Assembly: GCF_018131015.1 (NCBI RefSeq)
Contig: NZ_JAFCJJ010000025.1
Location: 1 to 64,000 of the forward strand
Direction: 5' to 3'
DNA: 64,000 nucleotides
From: Bradyrhizobium diazoefficiens
GTDB taxonomy: Bacteria; Pseudomonadota; Alphaproteobacteria; Rhizobiales; Xanthobacteraceae
This document shows positions 29,280-38,508 of the stretch, in pieces. How positions within the stretch are numbered: position 1 is the stretch's first letter; each line of letters opens with the position of its first letter. Both the position numbers and the translations under genes were made by a program. A model generated the notes under the pieces. That model was not told the origin of the DNA and searched no databases. It was given only the letters and a program-made list of their open reading frames with translations.

Positions 29280-30257
29280 TCAGAAATCGAAATTGATCAT
29301 CTTCTTCATCACCATGATGCCGATCGCCATCCAGACCACGCAGCCGACCAGCATGAGCTGGCCGGTGGGATGGGTCCACAGCAGCGAGATGTATCCGGGT
29401 GTCGTCAGGTAAACGAGGAACATCACGATGGGCGGCAGCGAGCCGATGATGCCGGCCGAGGCCTTGGCTTCCATCGACATCGCCTGGATCTTTTCCTTCA
29501 TCTTCTTGCGGTCGCGCAGCACCTTGGAGAGGTTGCCGAGTGCTTCGGAGAGGTTGCCGCCGGACTTCTGCTGGATCGACACCACGATGCCGAAGAAATT
29601 GGCCTCCGGCAGCGGCATGCGCTCATAGAGCCGCGAGCAGGCTTCGCCGAGCGGCATGCCGATCGCCTGCGTCTCGATGATGGCCAGGAACTCGCTGCGC
29701 AGCGGCTCGGGAGAATCGGCGGCGACGACCTTGATCGATTCGAACAGCGGCAGGCCGGCCTTGATGCCGCGTACGATGACGTCGACGGCGTCGGGCAGAG
29801 CTTTCAGGAATTTGTCTTCGCGGCGCTTCTTCAGGAAACTAAGCGCCCAGCGCGGCAGGCCGAGGCCGCCGGCAAAGGCCATGCCCGCGGCGCCGAGCAG
29901 GCCACCGCCGGCGAACAGGGCCGCCGCGAAGAACACACCGCCCGCCACGGCGGACACGATCCAGAATTTCTGCGGCGTCCAGTCGAGGCCCGCCTGTGAC
30001 AGCCGGACGCTGAGCGGAACGCTCTTCTCCTGCTGGCGGCGCGCCTCGAGATCCTTGAGCGATGTCTCGACCTGCTCGCGGCGCGAACGCTGGCTCTTCT
30101 CGGCCTGGCGGACGGTGGGCGCCTCGGCGCGCGCGATCGAGGCGCGACGGCTCTCCGCCTTTCGCTCGCCGGACAGGAGCGGGTAAAGGAAAACCCAGGC
30201 GATGCCGCCGACGGCGGCGGTGGCGAGGAAGGCGAGGGCGAGGACCTGAATGTTCAT
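29280..30257 (-). CDS. tadB: Tad pilus platform protein TadB
   Basis: A 325-residue inner-membrane GspF-domain protein, partner of TadC. It begins with a membrane helix (VLALAFLATAAVGGIAWVFL), then a charged cytoplasmic stretch. The GspF domain contains DAVDVIVRGIKAGLPLFESI and SIQQKSGGNLSEALGNLSKV, and membrane helices lie at the end. The ATG at 30257 is chosen over an Arg-rich upstream extension. It starts 16 bases after the tadA stop. Confidence 0.92.
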   Translation of the reverse strand: MNIQVLALAFLATAAVGGIAWVFLYPLLSGERKAESRRASIARAEAPTVRQAEKSQRSRREQVETSLKDLEARRQQEKSVPLSVRLSQAGLDWTPQKFWIVSAVAGGVFFAAALFAGGGLLGAAGMAFAGGLGLPRWALSFLKKRREDKFLKALPDAVDVIVRGIKAGLPLFESIKVVAADSPEPLRSEFLAIIETQAIGMPLGEACSRLYERMPLPEANFFGIVVSIQQKSGGNLSEALGNLSKVLRDRKKMKEKIQAMSMEAKASAGIIGSLPPIVMFLVYLTTPGYISLLWTHPTGQLMLVGCVVWMAIGIMVMKKMINFDF

Positions 30258-30273
30258 GCGCTGTTGCCCTGCC

Positions 30274-31737
30274 CTACGTTTTCGGCGCCGCTTCCGCGGC
30301 GTCCAGCGCGGCGGCAAGGCGCTTCTCTTCGCCGTAATAGCGGGCGCGTTCCCAGAACCTCGGGCGGCCGATACCGGTCGAGCGGTGCTTGCCGATGATC
30401 TTGCCGTTGGCGTCCTCGCCGACCAGGTCGTAGACGAAGATGTCCTGGGTGATGATGGTGTCGCCTTCCATGCCCATCACCTCGGTGATGTGGGTGATGC
30501 GGCGCGAACCGTCGCGCAGGCGCGCGGCCTGGACGATGACGTCGATCGAGGCGCAGATCATCTCGCGGATTGTTCGCGAAGGAAGGGAAAAGCCGCCCAT
30601 CGTGATCATGGATTCGCAGCGCGACAGCGCCTCGCGCGGGTTGTTGGCGTGCAGCGTGCCCATCGAGCCGTCATGGCCGGTGTTCATGGCCTGCAGCAGG
30701 TCGAACGCCTCGGGTCCGCGGACCTCGCCGACGATGATGCGCTCGGGACGCATACGCAGGCAGTTGCGCACCAGCTCGCGCATGGTGACCTGGCCTTCGC
30801 CTTCGATGTTGGGCGGACGGGTTTCCAGCCGCACCACGTGGGGCTGCTGGAGCTGGAGCTCGGCGGCGTCCTCGCAGGTGATGACGCGCTCGTCGTGCTC
30901 GATGTAGTTGGTCAGGCAGTTGAGCAGCGTGGTCTTGCCCGAGCCGGTACCGCCGGAGATCAGCACGTTGCAGCGGACGCGGCCGATGATCTGCAGGATT
31001 TCGGCGCCTTCCGGCGAGATCGCGCCGAACTTGACGAGCTGATCCAGCGTCAGCTTGTCCTTCTTGAACTTGCGGATGGTGAGCGCGGGGCCGTCGATCG
31101 CGAGCGGCGGCACGATGGCGTTGACGCGGGAGCCGTCGGCGAGGCGCGCGTCGCAGATCGGCGAGGATTCGTCGACGCGGCGGCCGACCTGGCTGACGAT
31201 GCGCTGGCAGATGTTGAGCAACTGCTGGTTGTCGCGGAAGCGGATGCCGGTGCGCTGGATCTTGCCGCTGACTTCGATGAAGACGGTGCCGGCCCCGTTC
31301 ACCATGATGTCGGCGATGTCGTCGCGCGCCAGCAGCGGCTCGAGCGGACCGTAACCGAGCACGTCGTTGCAGATGTCGTCGAGCAGCTCTTCCTGCTCGG
31401 CGATCGACATCACGATGTTCTTGATCGCGATGATCTCGTTGACGATGTCGCGGATTTCCTCGCGCGCGGACTCCGAGTCCAGCTTGGCGAGCTGGGCGAG
31501 GTCGATGGCCTCGATCAGCGCGCCGAAGATGGTCGCCTTGACCTCGTAATAATTGTCGGAGCGGCGGGTCTCCATGGCCGGGGCGGGCCTTGCCGGGGCG
31601 AGCGGCGGCGAGGCGACGGCCGGTGCGGCCGGCGCGCGCAGCACTGCGGGCGCCGGAGCCTGGGCAGGCTCTGGCGACACGGCGCCGGGCTTGGGTGCCC
31701 GAGGGTCGGTGTCTGTTCCGCTACGCTTACCGAACAC
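30274..31737 (-). CDS. cpaF: Tad pilus assembly ATPase, TadA/CpaF
   Basis: A 487-residue secretion ATPase of the CpaF family that powers Flp pilus extension. A Pro/Ala-rich disordered N-terminus (about residues 1-70) precedes the catalytic core. The core has Walker A ISGGTGSGKTTLLN, the Asp box around VITCEDAAELQLQ, and Walker B MRPERIIVGEVRGPEAFD. The start is GTG 31737, with GGAG seven bases upstream. It lies between cpaE and tadB in the operon. Confidence 0.95.
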   Translation of the reverse strand: MFGKRSGTDTDPRAPKPGAVSPEPAQAPAPAVLRAPAAPAVASPPLAPARPAPAMETRRSDNYYEVKATIFGALIEAIDLAQLAKLDSESAREEIRDIVNEIIAIKNIVMSIAEQEELLDDICNDVLGYGPLEPLLARDDIADIMVNGAGTVFIEVSGKIQRTGIRFRDNQQLLNICQRIVSQVGRRVDESSPICDARLADGSRVNAIVPPLAIDGPALTIRKFKKDKLTLDQLVKFGAISPEGAEILQIIGRVRCNVLISGGTGSGKTTLLNCLTNYIEHDERVITCEDAAELQLQQPHVVRLETRPPNIEGEGQVTMRELVRNCLRMRPERIIVGEVRGPEAFDLLQAMNTGHDGSMGTLHANNPREALSRCESMITMGGFSLPSRTIREMICASIDVIVQAARLRDGSRRITHITEVMGMEGDTIITQDIFVYDLVGEDANGKIIGKHRSTGIGRPRFWERARYYGEEKRLAAALDAAEAAPKT

Positions 31738-31758
31738 TTAACAACTCCATGCGGCGGC

Positions 31759-33027
31759 CTATTTTCCCCGCAACTTCTCAATCAGGGGTGAAAGCAGGGA
31801 CGACTTCTGCTTCTTCGTCTCGCTGCGGCCGGTCAGCCGCTGGGCGATCTGGAGAAACATCTCGATAGATTTATGGTTGGCCGAGATCTCGGCGATCATC
31901 TGGCCGTTGTTGGCCGCCGAGCCGAAGATCTGCGGCTCGAACGGGATCGAGACGACCGGTTGGCTCTCGATCGCCTTGGCGAACTCGGTGGCGGCGATCT
32001 CCGGACGCTTGGGGATGCCGACCTGGTTCAGGCAGTAGAGCGGCGGCCGGTCGTTCGGGCGCGCGGCCTTCAGCAGGTCGAACAGATTCTTGGTGTTGCG
32101 CAGATTGGCGAGGTCGGGCGCGGCCACGATCAGGATGTCGTCCGCCCCGATCAGCGCCCGCTTGGTCCAGCCCGACCATTGGTGGGGAATGTCGAGCACG
32201 ATGCAGGGCATGGTGGCCCGCAGCGTGTCGAACACGGCGTCGAAGGCGTCGGTGCCGAAATCGTAGACCCGGTCGAGCGTCGCAGGCGCCGCCAGCAGGC
32301 TGAGGTGGTCCGTGCATTTCGACAGCAGGCGGTCCATGAAGGCGGTGTCGACGCGGTCGGGCGAGAACACCGCGTCGGCGATGCCCTGCGGCGGATCCTG
32401 GTTGTAGTCGAGCCCGGCGGTGCCGAAGGCGAGGTCGAGGTCGGCGACGACCGCGTCCATCGCAAGGTCGCGTGCGATCGCCCAGGCGACATTGTGCGAG
32501 ATGGTGGACGCCCCGACGCCGCCCTTGGCGCCGACCACGGCGATGATGCGTCCGACCGCCTTGGCTTCCGGCGCCGAGAACAGGTTGCAGATCGAGCGCA
32601 CGACGTCGATCGCGCCGACCGGCGCGAGCACGTAGTCGCTGACGCCGCGGCGCACCAGCTCGCGGTAGAGCATGACGTCGTTGATGCGGCCGATCACGAC
32701 CACGCGGGTGCCGGCGTCGCAGACGGTGGCGAGCTGGTCGAGCCCGGTCAGCAGGTCGTTGCGGCCGTCGCTCTCGAGCACGATCACGTTCGGCGTGGGC
32801 GCGGAGCGGTAGGCTTCGATGGCGGCCGCCATGCCGCCCATCTGGATCTTCAAATGGGCCTTGCCGAGGCGGCGATCCTCGCCGGCCGACTGCACGGCGG
32901 CGGCGGTCTCCACGGTCTCGCAGAAGGCCTGGACCGAGACGCGCGGCGCCGGAGCGATATGCTCCTCGACCGGCGGCAGAGACGCTTCCGGCTGCTCTTC
33001 TGGGGTCTGGCGAGCGTAGCTGATCAT
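31759..33027 (-). CDS. cpaE: Pilus localisation protein, CpaE/TadZ
   Basis: A 422-residue protein with an N-terminal receiver-like domain (about 50-160, VIVLESDGRNDLLTGLDQLA) and a MinD/ParA-type ATPase domain. The deviant Walker A is VVGAKGGVGASTISHNVAW, with a Walker A' lysine but Ala in place of the usual Lys-Thr pair. Proteins of this kind place the Tad machine at a cell pole. It overlaps the cpaD stop by four bases (ATGA). Confidence 0.92.
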   Translation of the reverse strand: MISYARQTPEEQPEASLPPVEEHIAPAPRVSVQAFCETVETAAAVQSAGEDRRLGKAHLKIQMGGMAAAIEAYRSAPTPNVIVLESDGRNDLLTGLDQLATVCDAGTRVVVIGRINDVMLYRELVRRGVSDYVLAPVGAIDVVRSICNLFSAPEAKAVGRIIAVVGAKGGVGASTISHNVAWAIARDLAMDAVVADLDLAFGTAGLDYNQDPPQGIADAVFSPDRVDTAFMDRLLSKCTDHLSLLAAPATLDRVYDFGTDAFDAVFDTLRATMPCIVLDIPHQWSGWTKRALIGADDILIVAAPDLANLRNTKNLFDLLKAARPNDRPPLYCLNQVGIPKRPEIAATEFAKAIESQPVVSIPFEPQIFGSAANNGQMIAEISANHKSIEMFLQIAQRLTGRSETKKQKSSLLSPLIEKLRGK

Positions 33028-33755
33028 TTTCCGGTGTCGCTTATCTTGGCCTTGTCGGCGTCAGAGTAGGTGGCCGACGTCGACAGTCCCTTTTTGTACT
33101 TCTCGAGGGCGGTGGTGCGACGCGCCGTGTAGGCCGGCGTTTCAGGCCGCGGTTGCTCGAGATCCGACGGATTGTCGACCATGGCCGCGAGGTTGCGCTG
33201 ATAGGCGCAGCCGTAATTGTAGTAGTCCTTGTTCTCGAACCAGCTCTTGTTCTTGCTCGAAGGGCCGATGTCCTCGGGCCACAGGCCGCAGGGACCCGCG
33301 ACCGCCGCGATCCTGGAATAGGTGAGGCGGATCGGCGGCAGGAAGCGCTTGTCGTCCGGCTGGTAGGGGCGGACGCTGACGCCGCGTGGCGGAACACCCG
33401 CCGCAGCCAGCATGGACTGGATTTCCCGGATCGTTTCCGCGACCGGACGGGCGTTGGGCGTGCCGGACGGCGCGTCGATATGGATCGCCCCGGTGCCTTC
33501 GTGCAGCCAGGCCGATGCGAGGCCCATCACGTCGGCGCGCTGGGCGGCGGTCAATCCGCCGCGGGCATGACCGACGAAGACGACGATCGAGCGATTCTGC
33601 TCCTCGATCGCAATCGGGTGGCGCTGCTTGTAATCGTTGGGAATGGAGGCGGTGACCTCGTCGTGCTGGCAGCCGCCGAGCGCGAGCGCGATGCCGACGA
33701 GCGCGCCACCGAAGCCGGCGGCGCGTTTGCGAGTCTGGGGTGGTCTTGTGGTCAT
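33024..33755 (-). CDS. cpaD: Pilus assembly lipoprotein CpaD
   Basis: A 243-residue lipoprotein. The signal ends with lipobox LALGGC, followed by QHDEVTAS. The body matches the CpaD family pattern, with SIVVFVGHARGGLTAAQRAD and the Cys-containing CGLWPEDIG and YYNYGCAYQRNLAAMVDNPS blocks. It is thought to work with the secretin in the outer membrane. It sits 20 bases after cpaC in the operon. Confidence 0.92.
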   Translation of the reverse strand: MTTRPPQTRKRAAGFGGALVGIALALGGCQHDEVTASIPNDYKQRHPIAIEEQNRSIVVFVGHARGGLTAAQRADVMGLASAWLHEGTGAIHIDAPSGTPNARPVAETIREIQSMLAAAGVPPRGVSVRPYQPDDKRFLPPIRLTYSRIAAVAGPCGLWPEDIGPSSKNKSWFENKDYYNYGCAYQRNLAAMVDNPSDLEQPRPETPAYTARRTTALEKYKKGLSTSATYSDADKAKISDTGK

Positions 33756-33775
33756 AACGAAGTCCCCGTTCCGCC

Positions 33776-35272
33776 TCAGTCGGTGATAAAGCCGTAGGTG
33801 CCGCGGTAATTCCGGGCCGGTTCGGTCCGGCCGGGTACGCCGTAAATGCGGTTGATGTTGCCGAGCAGCCCGGCTTGCGGATCCGCAGGCGCCGCGAAGC
33901 CGTCATCCGGGCGCGACAGGTCCTTCTGCGCAACCGCGCGAACGACATAGGGCGTCACGATCACGACCAGTTCGGTCGCGTTGTTGACGAAGTCGCGGCT
34001 GCGAAACAGCGTGCCGAGGATCGGAAGCTGCATCAGCCCGGGCAGGCCGCTGACCGCCTGCTTGGTCTGCTGCTGGATCAGGCCGGCCATCGCCATCGCG
34101 CCGCCGGAGGGAATTTCCAGCGAGGTCTCGGCGCGGCGGGTCTTGATCGAGGGCACCGTCAGCGAGTTCACCGAGGTCGAGGTCACCGCCTGCGACAGCG
34201 TGATCGCATTCTCGTTCGACAGTTCCGATACTTCGGTCATCACCCGCAGGCTGATCTTGCCTTCGGTCAGAACCACCGGGGTGAAGTTGAGCGAGATGCC
34301 GAATTTCTTGAAGCTGATCTGCGTGGTGCAGACATGGGTGGCGGGGTCGCACGAATAGCCGGCCGGCACCGGGAATTCGCCGCCGGCGAGGAAGGTCGCC
34401 GATTCACCGGAGATCGCGGTCAGGTTCGGCTCGGCCAGCGTGCGGATCACGCCTGCGGTTTCCATCGCGCGCAGGGTGGCCTGCACCGACGGCGTTGCGC
34501 CGAACTTGGTGGTCAAATTGTTTCCGTCGACGAGGTTCTTGCCGAGGGCCGTGAAGGGGTTGGCGTTGGTGAAGCTCACCACCGAGGTGCCGTAATTGAG
34601 GTTCGCGGTCAGGTCGATGCCGAGCTGCTTGACGATGCTGCGAGCGACCTCGGCCACCGTGACCTTCAGCATGACCTGGTCGCGGCCGCGGACCACGATC
34701 GAGTTCACGACCTTGTCGGAGCCGTTGCCGTTCGCGCTGGTGAGGCGCACGGCGAGATCGAAGGCCTGCTGCGCTTCCATCGGGTTCGCTGCCGTGCCGG
34801 ACAGGACGACGCCGTCGCCGAGGCCGTCGACCTGGATGTCGGAATTGGGCAGGACCTGCTTCAGCGCGGCGCGGAGGCCGTTGAGGTCGCGCTTGACGGC
34901 GATGTCATAGGCCGCGATCTGCTGGCCGGCGGAGTCGAAGAACACGATGTTGGTCTGGCCGACCGCGGCGCCGATGATGTAGGCGCGCTGCGCCGAGCGC
35001 ACCACCGCATTGGCGATCTTGGGATCGGCGACCAGCACGTCCTTGATGTCGCGCGGCAGGTCGATCACGATCGACTTGCCGACGCCGAGCGACAGGAAGC
35101 GTGCGTTCATCTGGCCGTCGGCCGCCAGGGGGGCTGCCTGCGCTGCGGGGCGATAGTCGGCGGCGAGCACCGGAGTGAGTGCCGGATTGAGCGTCAGCGC
35201 GGCCACCGCGGCAAACGACAGGGCGCGGACCGCCGAGGTCCGCAGCTTCGCCGTGTTGACCCTGCATGTCAT
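33776..35272 (-). CDS. cpaC: Tad pilus secretin, CpaC/RcpA
   Basis: A secretin of about 498 residues that forms the outer-membrane pilus channel. Signal peptide, then the pilus N-domain (GVGKSIVIDLPRDIKDVLVA), a BON-like middle part, and the secretin domain with TLAEPNLTAISGESATFLAG and ELVVIVTPYVV. Three in-frame starts exist: GTG 35293 and ATG 35287 overlap or abut the cpaB stop, while ATG 35272 has an AGGA box eight bases before it and is preferred. The N-domain is paralogous to the free-standing protein at 38509. Confidence 0.93.
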   Translation of the reverse strand: MTCRVNTAKLRTSAVRALSFAAVAALTLNPALTPVLAADYRPAAQAAPLAADGQMNARFLSLGVGKSIVIDLPRDIKDVLVADPKIANAVVRSAQRAYIIGAAVGQTNIVFFDSAGQQIAAYDIAVKRDLNGLRAALKQVLPNSDIQVDGLGDGVVLSGTAANPMEAQQAFDLAVRLTSANGNGSDKVVNSIVVRGRDQVMLKVTVAEVARSIVKQLGIDLTANLNYGTSVVSFTNANPFTALGKNLVDGNNLTTKFGATPSVQATLRAMETAGVIRTLAEPNLTAISGESATFLAGGEFPVPAGYSCDPATHVCTTQISFKKFGISLNFTPVVLTEGKISLRVMTEVSELSNENAITLSQAVTSTSVNSLTVPSIKTRRAETSLEIPSGGAMAMAGLIQQQTKQAVSGLPGLMQLPILGTLFRSRDFVNNATELVVIVTPYVVRAVAQKDLSRPDDGFAAPADPQAGLLGNINRIYGVPGRTEPARNYRGTYGFITD

Positions 35273-35289
35273 TTCGCAAGTCCTCATCG

Positions 35290-36093
35290 TCACTTCTGTG
35301 CCGTCATCTGGCTCGGGATGCCGTAGCGAACGATCGAAATGCTCTCGCCGCGCTTGCGCGAGAACTCATCCGGTGTGGGGTCCTTGGCGTTGACGTCGAC
35401 AATGCTGCGCAGCGCCAGCGACAGCGTACCGCTCTGGCGCGCGCGGGTGAGCGTCTCGGTCTGCTCGGGCTTCAGTTCCAGCGTCACCGTCTTGCCGACG
35501 AGCGCGTTCTGGCCGTCCTTCTCCTTCGGGGCCTGGTCGATCGCCAGAACGCGGATGTTGGAGAGGATGATTTCGACGTGGACGAGGTCGGTGGCCGAGC
35601 CGCCCCGGTCCGGATTCTTGTCGCGCCGGGTCAGCAGCACGTCGACGCGGTCGTTGGGCAGGATGAAGCCGCCGGCGCCGGTCTCCGGCGAAATCTCGGT
35701 GGAGACGGCGCGCATGCCGCTCGGCAGGATCGCGGCCATGAAGCCGGAACCCTCGGACCTGACCAGTTTCTGGTCGCGGATCGGCTCACCCTGGATGAAG
35801 GGGGCGCGCGCGATCGAGCCGGTGACCTGGGTCTGGCCTTCCGGGCGCTCGGTGCGGCGGATGAAGGTGGTGCTGGCGGTGGCGGCCGGCCAGGTCTGCC
35901 ATTGCACGTCTTCGGGCTTTACGGTCTGACCGAGGCCGATGTCGTTCTTGGCCACCAGCACGTCGATGGTCGGAAGCTGCGCGACCGGAGCCGCCGGAGG
36001 CGGCGCAGAATTGTCCGAGCCGCTCGCCAGATACGCGGCGAGGCCGCCGGCGCAGATGGCGACCGTCAGGACGACAATGCGTGCCCTATTCAT
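35290..36093 (-). CDS. cpaB: Pilus assembly protein CpaB/RcpC
   Basis: A 267-residue protein anchored by one N-terminal helix (RIVVLTVAICAGGLAAYLAS). The SAF domain follows (VLVAKNDIGLGQTVKPEDVQ), then the RcpC domain (VSTEISPETGAGGFILPNDR and VDVLLTRRD). It acts in the periplasm with the secretin. The ATG at 36093 is chosen over TTG 36111 because of a GGAAAG/GAAG site just upstream. It is the first of the closely spaced cpaB-to-tadC run; 127 bases separate it from cpaA. Confidence 0.92.
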   Translation of the reverse strand: MNRARIVVLTVAICAGGLAAYLASGSDNSAPPPAAPVAQLPTIDVLVAKNDIGLGQTVKPEDVQWQTWPAATASTTFIRRTERPEGQTQVTGSIARAPFIQGEPIRDQKLVRSEGSGFMAAILPSGMRAVSTEISPETGAGGFILPNDRVDVLLTRRDKNPDRGGSATDLVHVEIILSNIRVLAIDQAPKEKDGQNALVGKTVTLELKPEQTETLTRARQSGTLSLALRSIVDVNAKDPTPDEFSRKRGESISIVRYGIPSQMTAQK

Positions 36094-36220
36094 ACGCTTC
36101 ACTTTCCACAAAACGCCGCGACGCAGCCGCCGCCGTCATCGGCAGTTGACCAGCTATTCGTCAAAGCATGGTTAATGAGGCGTATCTAAATCGCCTTAAC
36201 GCCGGGTTTACCCGGGGTTT

Positions 36221-36745
36221 TCAGCGCAGTGCGAGGTGGGCGAGATCGATCGCCTTCGCCCATTCGGTGTCCGGGTAGACCACCAGCGCGCCGAGCGTGA
36301 GCGCGATGCCGTAAGGGATGCCGCTCTCCTTGTCGTGCAGCCGCGCCAGCCAGGCCTGGCCGGCGAGTCCGAACGGCAGTGGCCATTGCCGGAACTGGAG
36401 CAGGAGCAGCGTCAGCGCCCCGCCGAACAGCGAGGCGTAGAGCAGGAAGTTCGTCAACTCGGCGAAACCGAACCAGAGCGCCACGGAGGCCGCAACCTTG
36501 GCGTCGCCGCCGCCGATCCAGCCCATCGCAAAGCAGGTGAAGGCCACCACCAGGACAAGCGCGCCGGCCCCGACATGGCTCAGCACGTCGTAAGGCGCCA
36601 TGCCGCCGGCGAGAGCGAGTATGAAGAAGCCCGCGACCAGCGCCAGCGACACGCGGTTCGAGATCGTCATCGTGAAGAGGTCGCTTGCGGCGGCAAACGC
36701 CACCAGGGCCGGGAAGAACAACAGGCGGGCAAGGTCGAGGATCAT
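36221..36745 (-). CDS. cpaA: Type IV prepilin peptidase CpaA/TadV
   Basis: A 174-residue inner-membrane aspartic peptidase of the A24 family. Catalytic Asp residues are visible in AAASDLFTMTISN near residue 22 and in the GWIGGGDAKV motif near residue 80. About five membrane segments are evident. It should remove the leader from the Flp pilin encoded upstream (37107-37271) and from the TadE-like minor pilins. It lies between the pilin gene and cpaB, all on the minus strand. Confidence 0.92.
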   Translation of the reverse strand: MILDLARLLFFPALVAFAAASDLFTMTISNRVSLALVAGFFILALAGGMAPYDVLSHVGAGALVLVVAFTCFAMGWIGGGDAKVAASVALWFGFAELTNFLLYASLFGGALTLLLLQFRQWPLPFGLAGQAWLARLHDKESGIPYGIALTLGALVVYPDTEWAKAIDLAHLALR

Positions 36746-36892
36746 GGGCTAGCGTTTCGGTCTGCGTCCTGATCGGCTTGCCGGAGCCGTGGTCCATTGC
36801 GGCATGGGCGTCGCGGCATGCTAGCCGGCAGTGCTAAACAAACCGAAAACGACCGCCGGTGTGATGCCGGCTGAAAGCCATGCGTGCCTCTT

Positions 36893-37039
36893 TCACCAGG
36901 TGACGGCAATGCGGGCGGCGAGCGCGACCATCGCGAGCAGCAGCGCAAGGCAGACCCAGTATGCCGGCGTGTCGGCCCGCGCGGCAGCCGCCTGGCTCGC
37001 CGCAGTCGCGGCAGGGTTCTTGTGCCTGTCCAGAGCCAC
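36893..37039 (-). CDS. Possible small membrane protein between flp and cpaA
   Basis: A 48-residue frame from GTG 37039 to TGA 36893. Its C-terminal half is a convincing membrane helix (YWVCLALLLAMVALAARIAV) ending in TW, preceded by an Ala-rich polar stretch. The start is uncertain and there is no strong ribosome site. It sits directly after the flp terminator and before cpaA on the same strand. Outside this frame and the terminator, 36746-37106 shows nothing else. Confidence 0.4.
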   Translation of the reverse strand: MALDRHKNPAATAASQAAAARADTPAYWVCLALLLAMVALAARIAVTW

Positions 37040-37054
37040 TGGTTCTGTGTCCGA

Positions 37055-37087
37055 AAGAAAAGGCCCCGGAGAACCTCCGGGGCTTTT
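37055..37087 (-). terminator. Rho-independent terminator of the flp pilin gene
   Basis: GCCCCGGA (37063-37070) pairs with TCCGGGGC (37076-37083) around a 5-base loop. On the minus strand the hairpin is followed by a T-rich run. It lies about 20 bases after the pilin stop, so the pilin message would be short and separate from cpaA, which suits a highly expressed major pilin. Confidence 0.8.
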
Positions 37088-37106
37088 GCTGCGATCCGTC
37101 GGTGGC

Positions 37107-37271
37107 TTACTTCAGCGAGGAGCTGATCGAGCCGAACTTGGTATTCAGCGTGGAGCCGAGATTGTTGACGACGGTGATGATGGCCAGTGCGATGCCGGCG
37201 GCGATCAGACCGTATTCGATGGCGGTGGCGCCGGACTCATCCTTCACGAAACGCGAGATCAAGTTCTTCAT
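37107..37271 (-). CDS. flp: Flp family type IVb major pilin
   Basis: A 54-residue prepilin, ATG 37271 to TAA 37107. It starts MKNLISRFVKDESGATAIEY. The Gly-Ala after ESG marks the prepilin peptidase cut, the Glu-Tyr of AIEYGLIAAG is the Flp motif, and a hydrophobic helix (GIALAIITVVNNLG) follows. It should be cleaved by CpaA and polymerised by the CpaF-driven machine encoded next to it. It has its own strong terminator. Confidence 0.93.
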   Translation of the reverse strand: MKNLISRFVKDESGATAIEYGLIAAGIALAIITVVNNLGSTLNTKFGSISSSLK

Positions 37272-37528
37272 GAACTAAACTCCATCTGGGTTGGGTCGCC
37301 TCGCTGGCGTGTCCTTGACGCCACGACCATGAGAGTTCAGCTCTTTCAACAGGGTTAATCCGATCGCGCAAAGCCGCGTCCTGCGGAATGCTTTTGGTCA
37401 GAGTGAATTTCGTCTTAAGGCGGCTCTCGCAATTCGCGCGAGTTCCGAACCGCCCGTCAACTTCACCCTCCCTTAAATTTCGCGGAGTAGGCGTAGGCAA
37501 GAGACGCAATCCGAAAAGAGAGGCGACG

Positions 37529-38356
37529 ATGTCGAGCCTGCCCATGCAAGTCGCCCTGATGCTCGGGGAGACCATCGCGAAGGTCATCCCCATCACCTTC
37601 GCGCTCGCGGTGGTCTTCACGGTGCTCGAGCATTTCTGGGCCTGCAATCCCGGCGCGCCGTGGTGGCGCAAGCGGGAAATCATCACCGACATCTGCTACT
37701 GGTTCTTCGTTCCGGTGTTTGCGCGCACCATGCGGATCGGCCTTCTGATCGTCGGCGCCGGCGTCGTCTTCAACATCCACGAGGCGGACGATCTCATCGC
37801 CTTCTACGACAATGGCCATGGTCCGCTGGCGCAACTGCCGCTGTGGGTGCAGGGCGTGCTGTTCCTGGTGCTGTCGGATTTCATGCTGTACTGGGTGCAC
37901 CGGCTGTTCCATGGCGGCGGGTTCTGGAAGTATCACGCGATTCACCACTCCTCGGAGGAACTGGGCTGGATCTCCGCGGCCCGCTTTCATCCGGTCAATC
38001 TCGTGCTCGGCACCATCAGTGTCGACGTTATCCTGCTGATGGCCGGCATCTCGCCGAACGTGATGATCTGGGTCGGCCCGTTCACGACCTTCCACTCGGC
38101 CTTCGTGCACGCCAATTTGAACTGGACCTTCGGGCCGTTCAGATACGTGCTGGCGACGCCAGTGTTCCACCGCTGGCACCACACCTCGCTCGAAGAGGGC
38201 GGCGACACCAATTTTGCCGGCACGTTCCCGGTCTGGGACGTGCTGTTCGGCACCTTCCGCATGCCGGAGGGGGAGCTGCCGCAAGACTACGGCAAGGACG
38301 AAGCGACCATGCCGAAGGAGATCGCGGGCCAGCTCGCCTATCCGTTCCGGCAGTAA
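37529..38356 (+). CDS. Sterol desaturase / fatty acid hydroxylase family protein
   Basis: A 275-residue membrane di-iron enzyme. Histidine clusters typical of the family appear in order: HRLFHGG, HAIHHSSEELGW and HRWHHTS. At least four hydrophobic segments are present. ATG 37529 with GAGAGG upstream is chosen; the longer frame lacks a ribosome site. It has no evident link with pilus biogenesis although it sits inside the Tad locus. The substrate is probably a lipid (fatty acid, hopanoid or carotenoid side chain) but cannot be told from the sequence. Confidence 0.88.
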   Translation: MSSLPMQVALMLGETIAKVIPITFALAVVFTVLEHFWACNPGAPWWRKREIITDICYWFFVPVFARTMRIGLLIVGAGVVFNIHEADDLIAFYDNGHGPLAQLPLWVQGVLFLVLSDFMLYWVHRLFHGGGFWKYHAIHHSSEELGWISAARFHPVNLVLGTISVDVILLMAGISPNVMIWVGPFTTFHSAFVHANLNWTFGPFRYVLATPVFHRWHHTSLEEGGDTNFAGTFPVWDVLFGTFRMPEGELPQDYGKDEATMPKEIAGQLAYPFRQ

Positions 38357-38508
38357 TGGCCTCCGGCCCGCCGCAAAACGCCAATCCGTTCAAACAATAC
38401 CTGGCGAATTTGCCGAACGTTCATGTTTTACGGGCAAGTTAGCGGTGTCGGGCGCCGGCTCCGCTTGTCCAATCGCTTCTCCGGCATGTACGTCCCGGGA
38501 GTAAGAGT

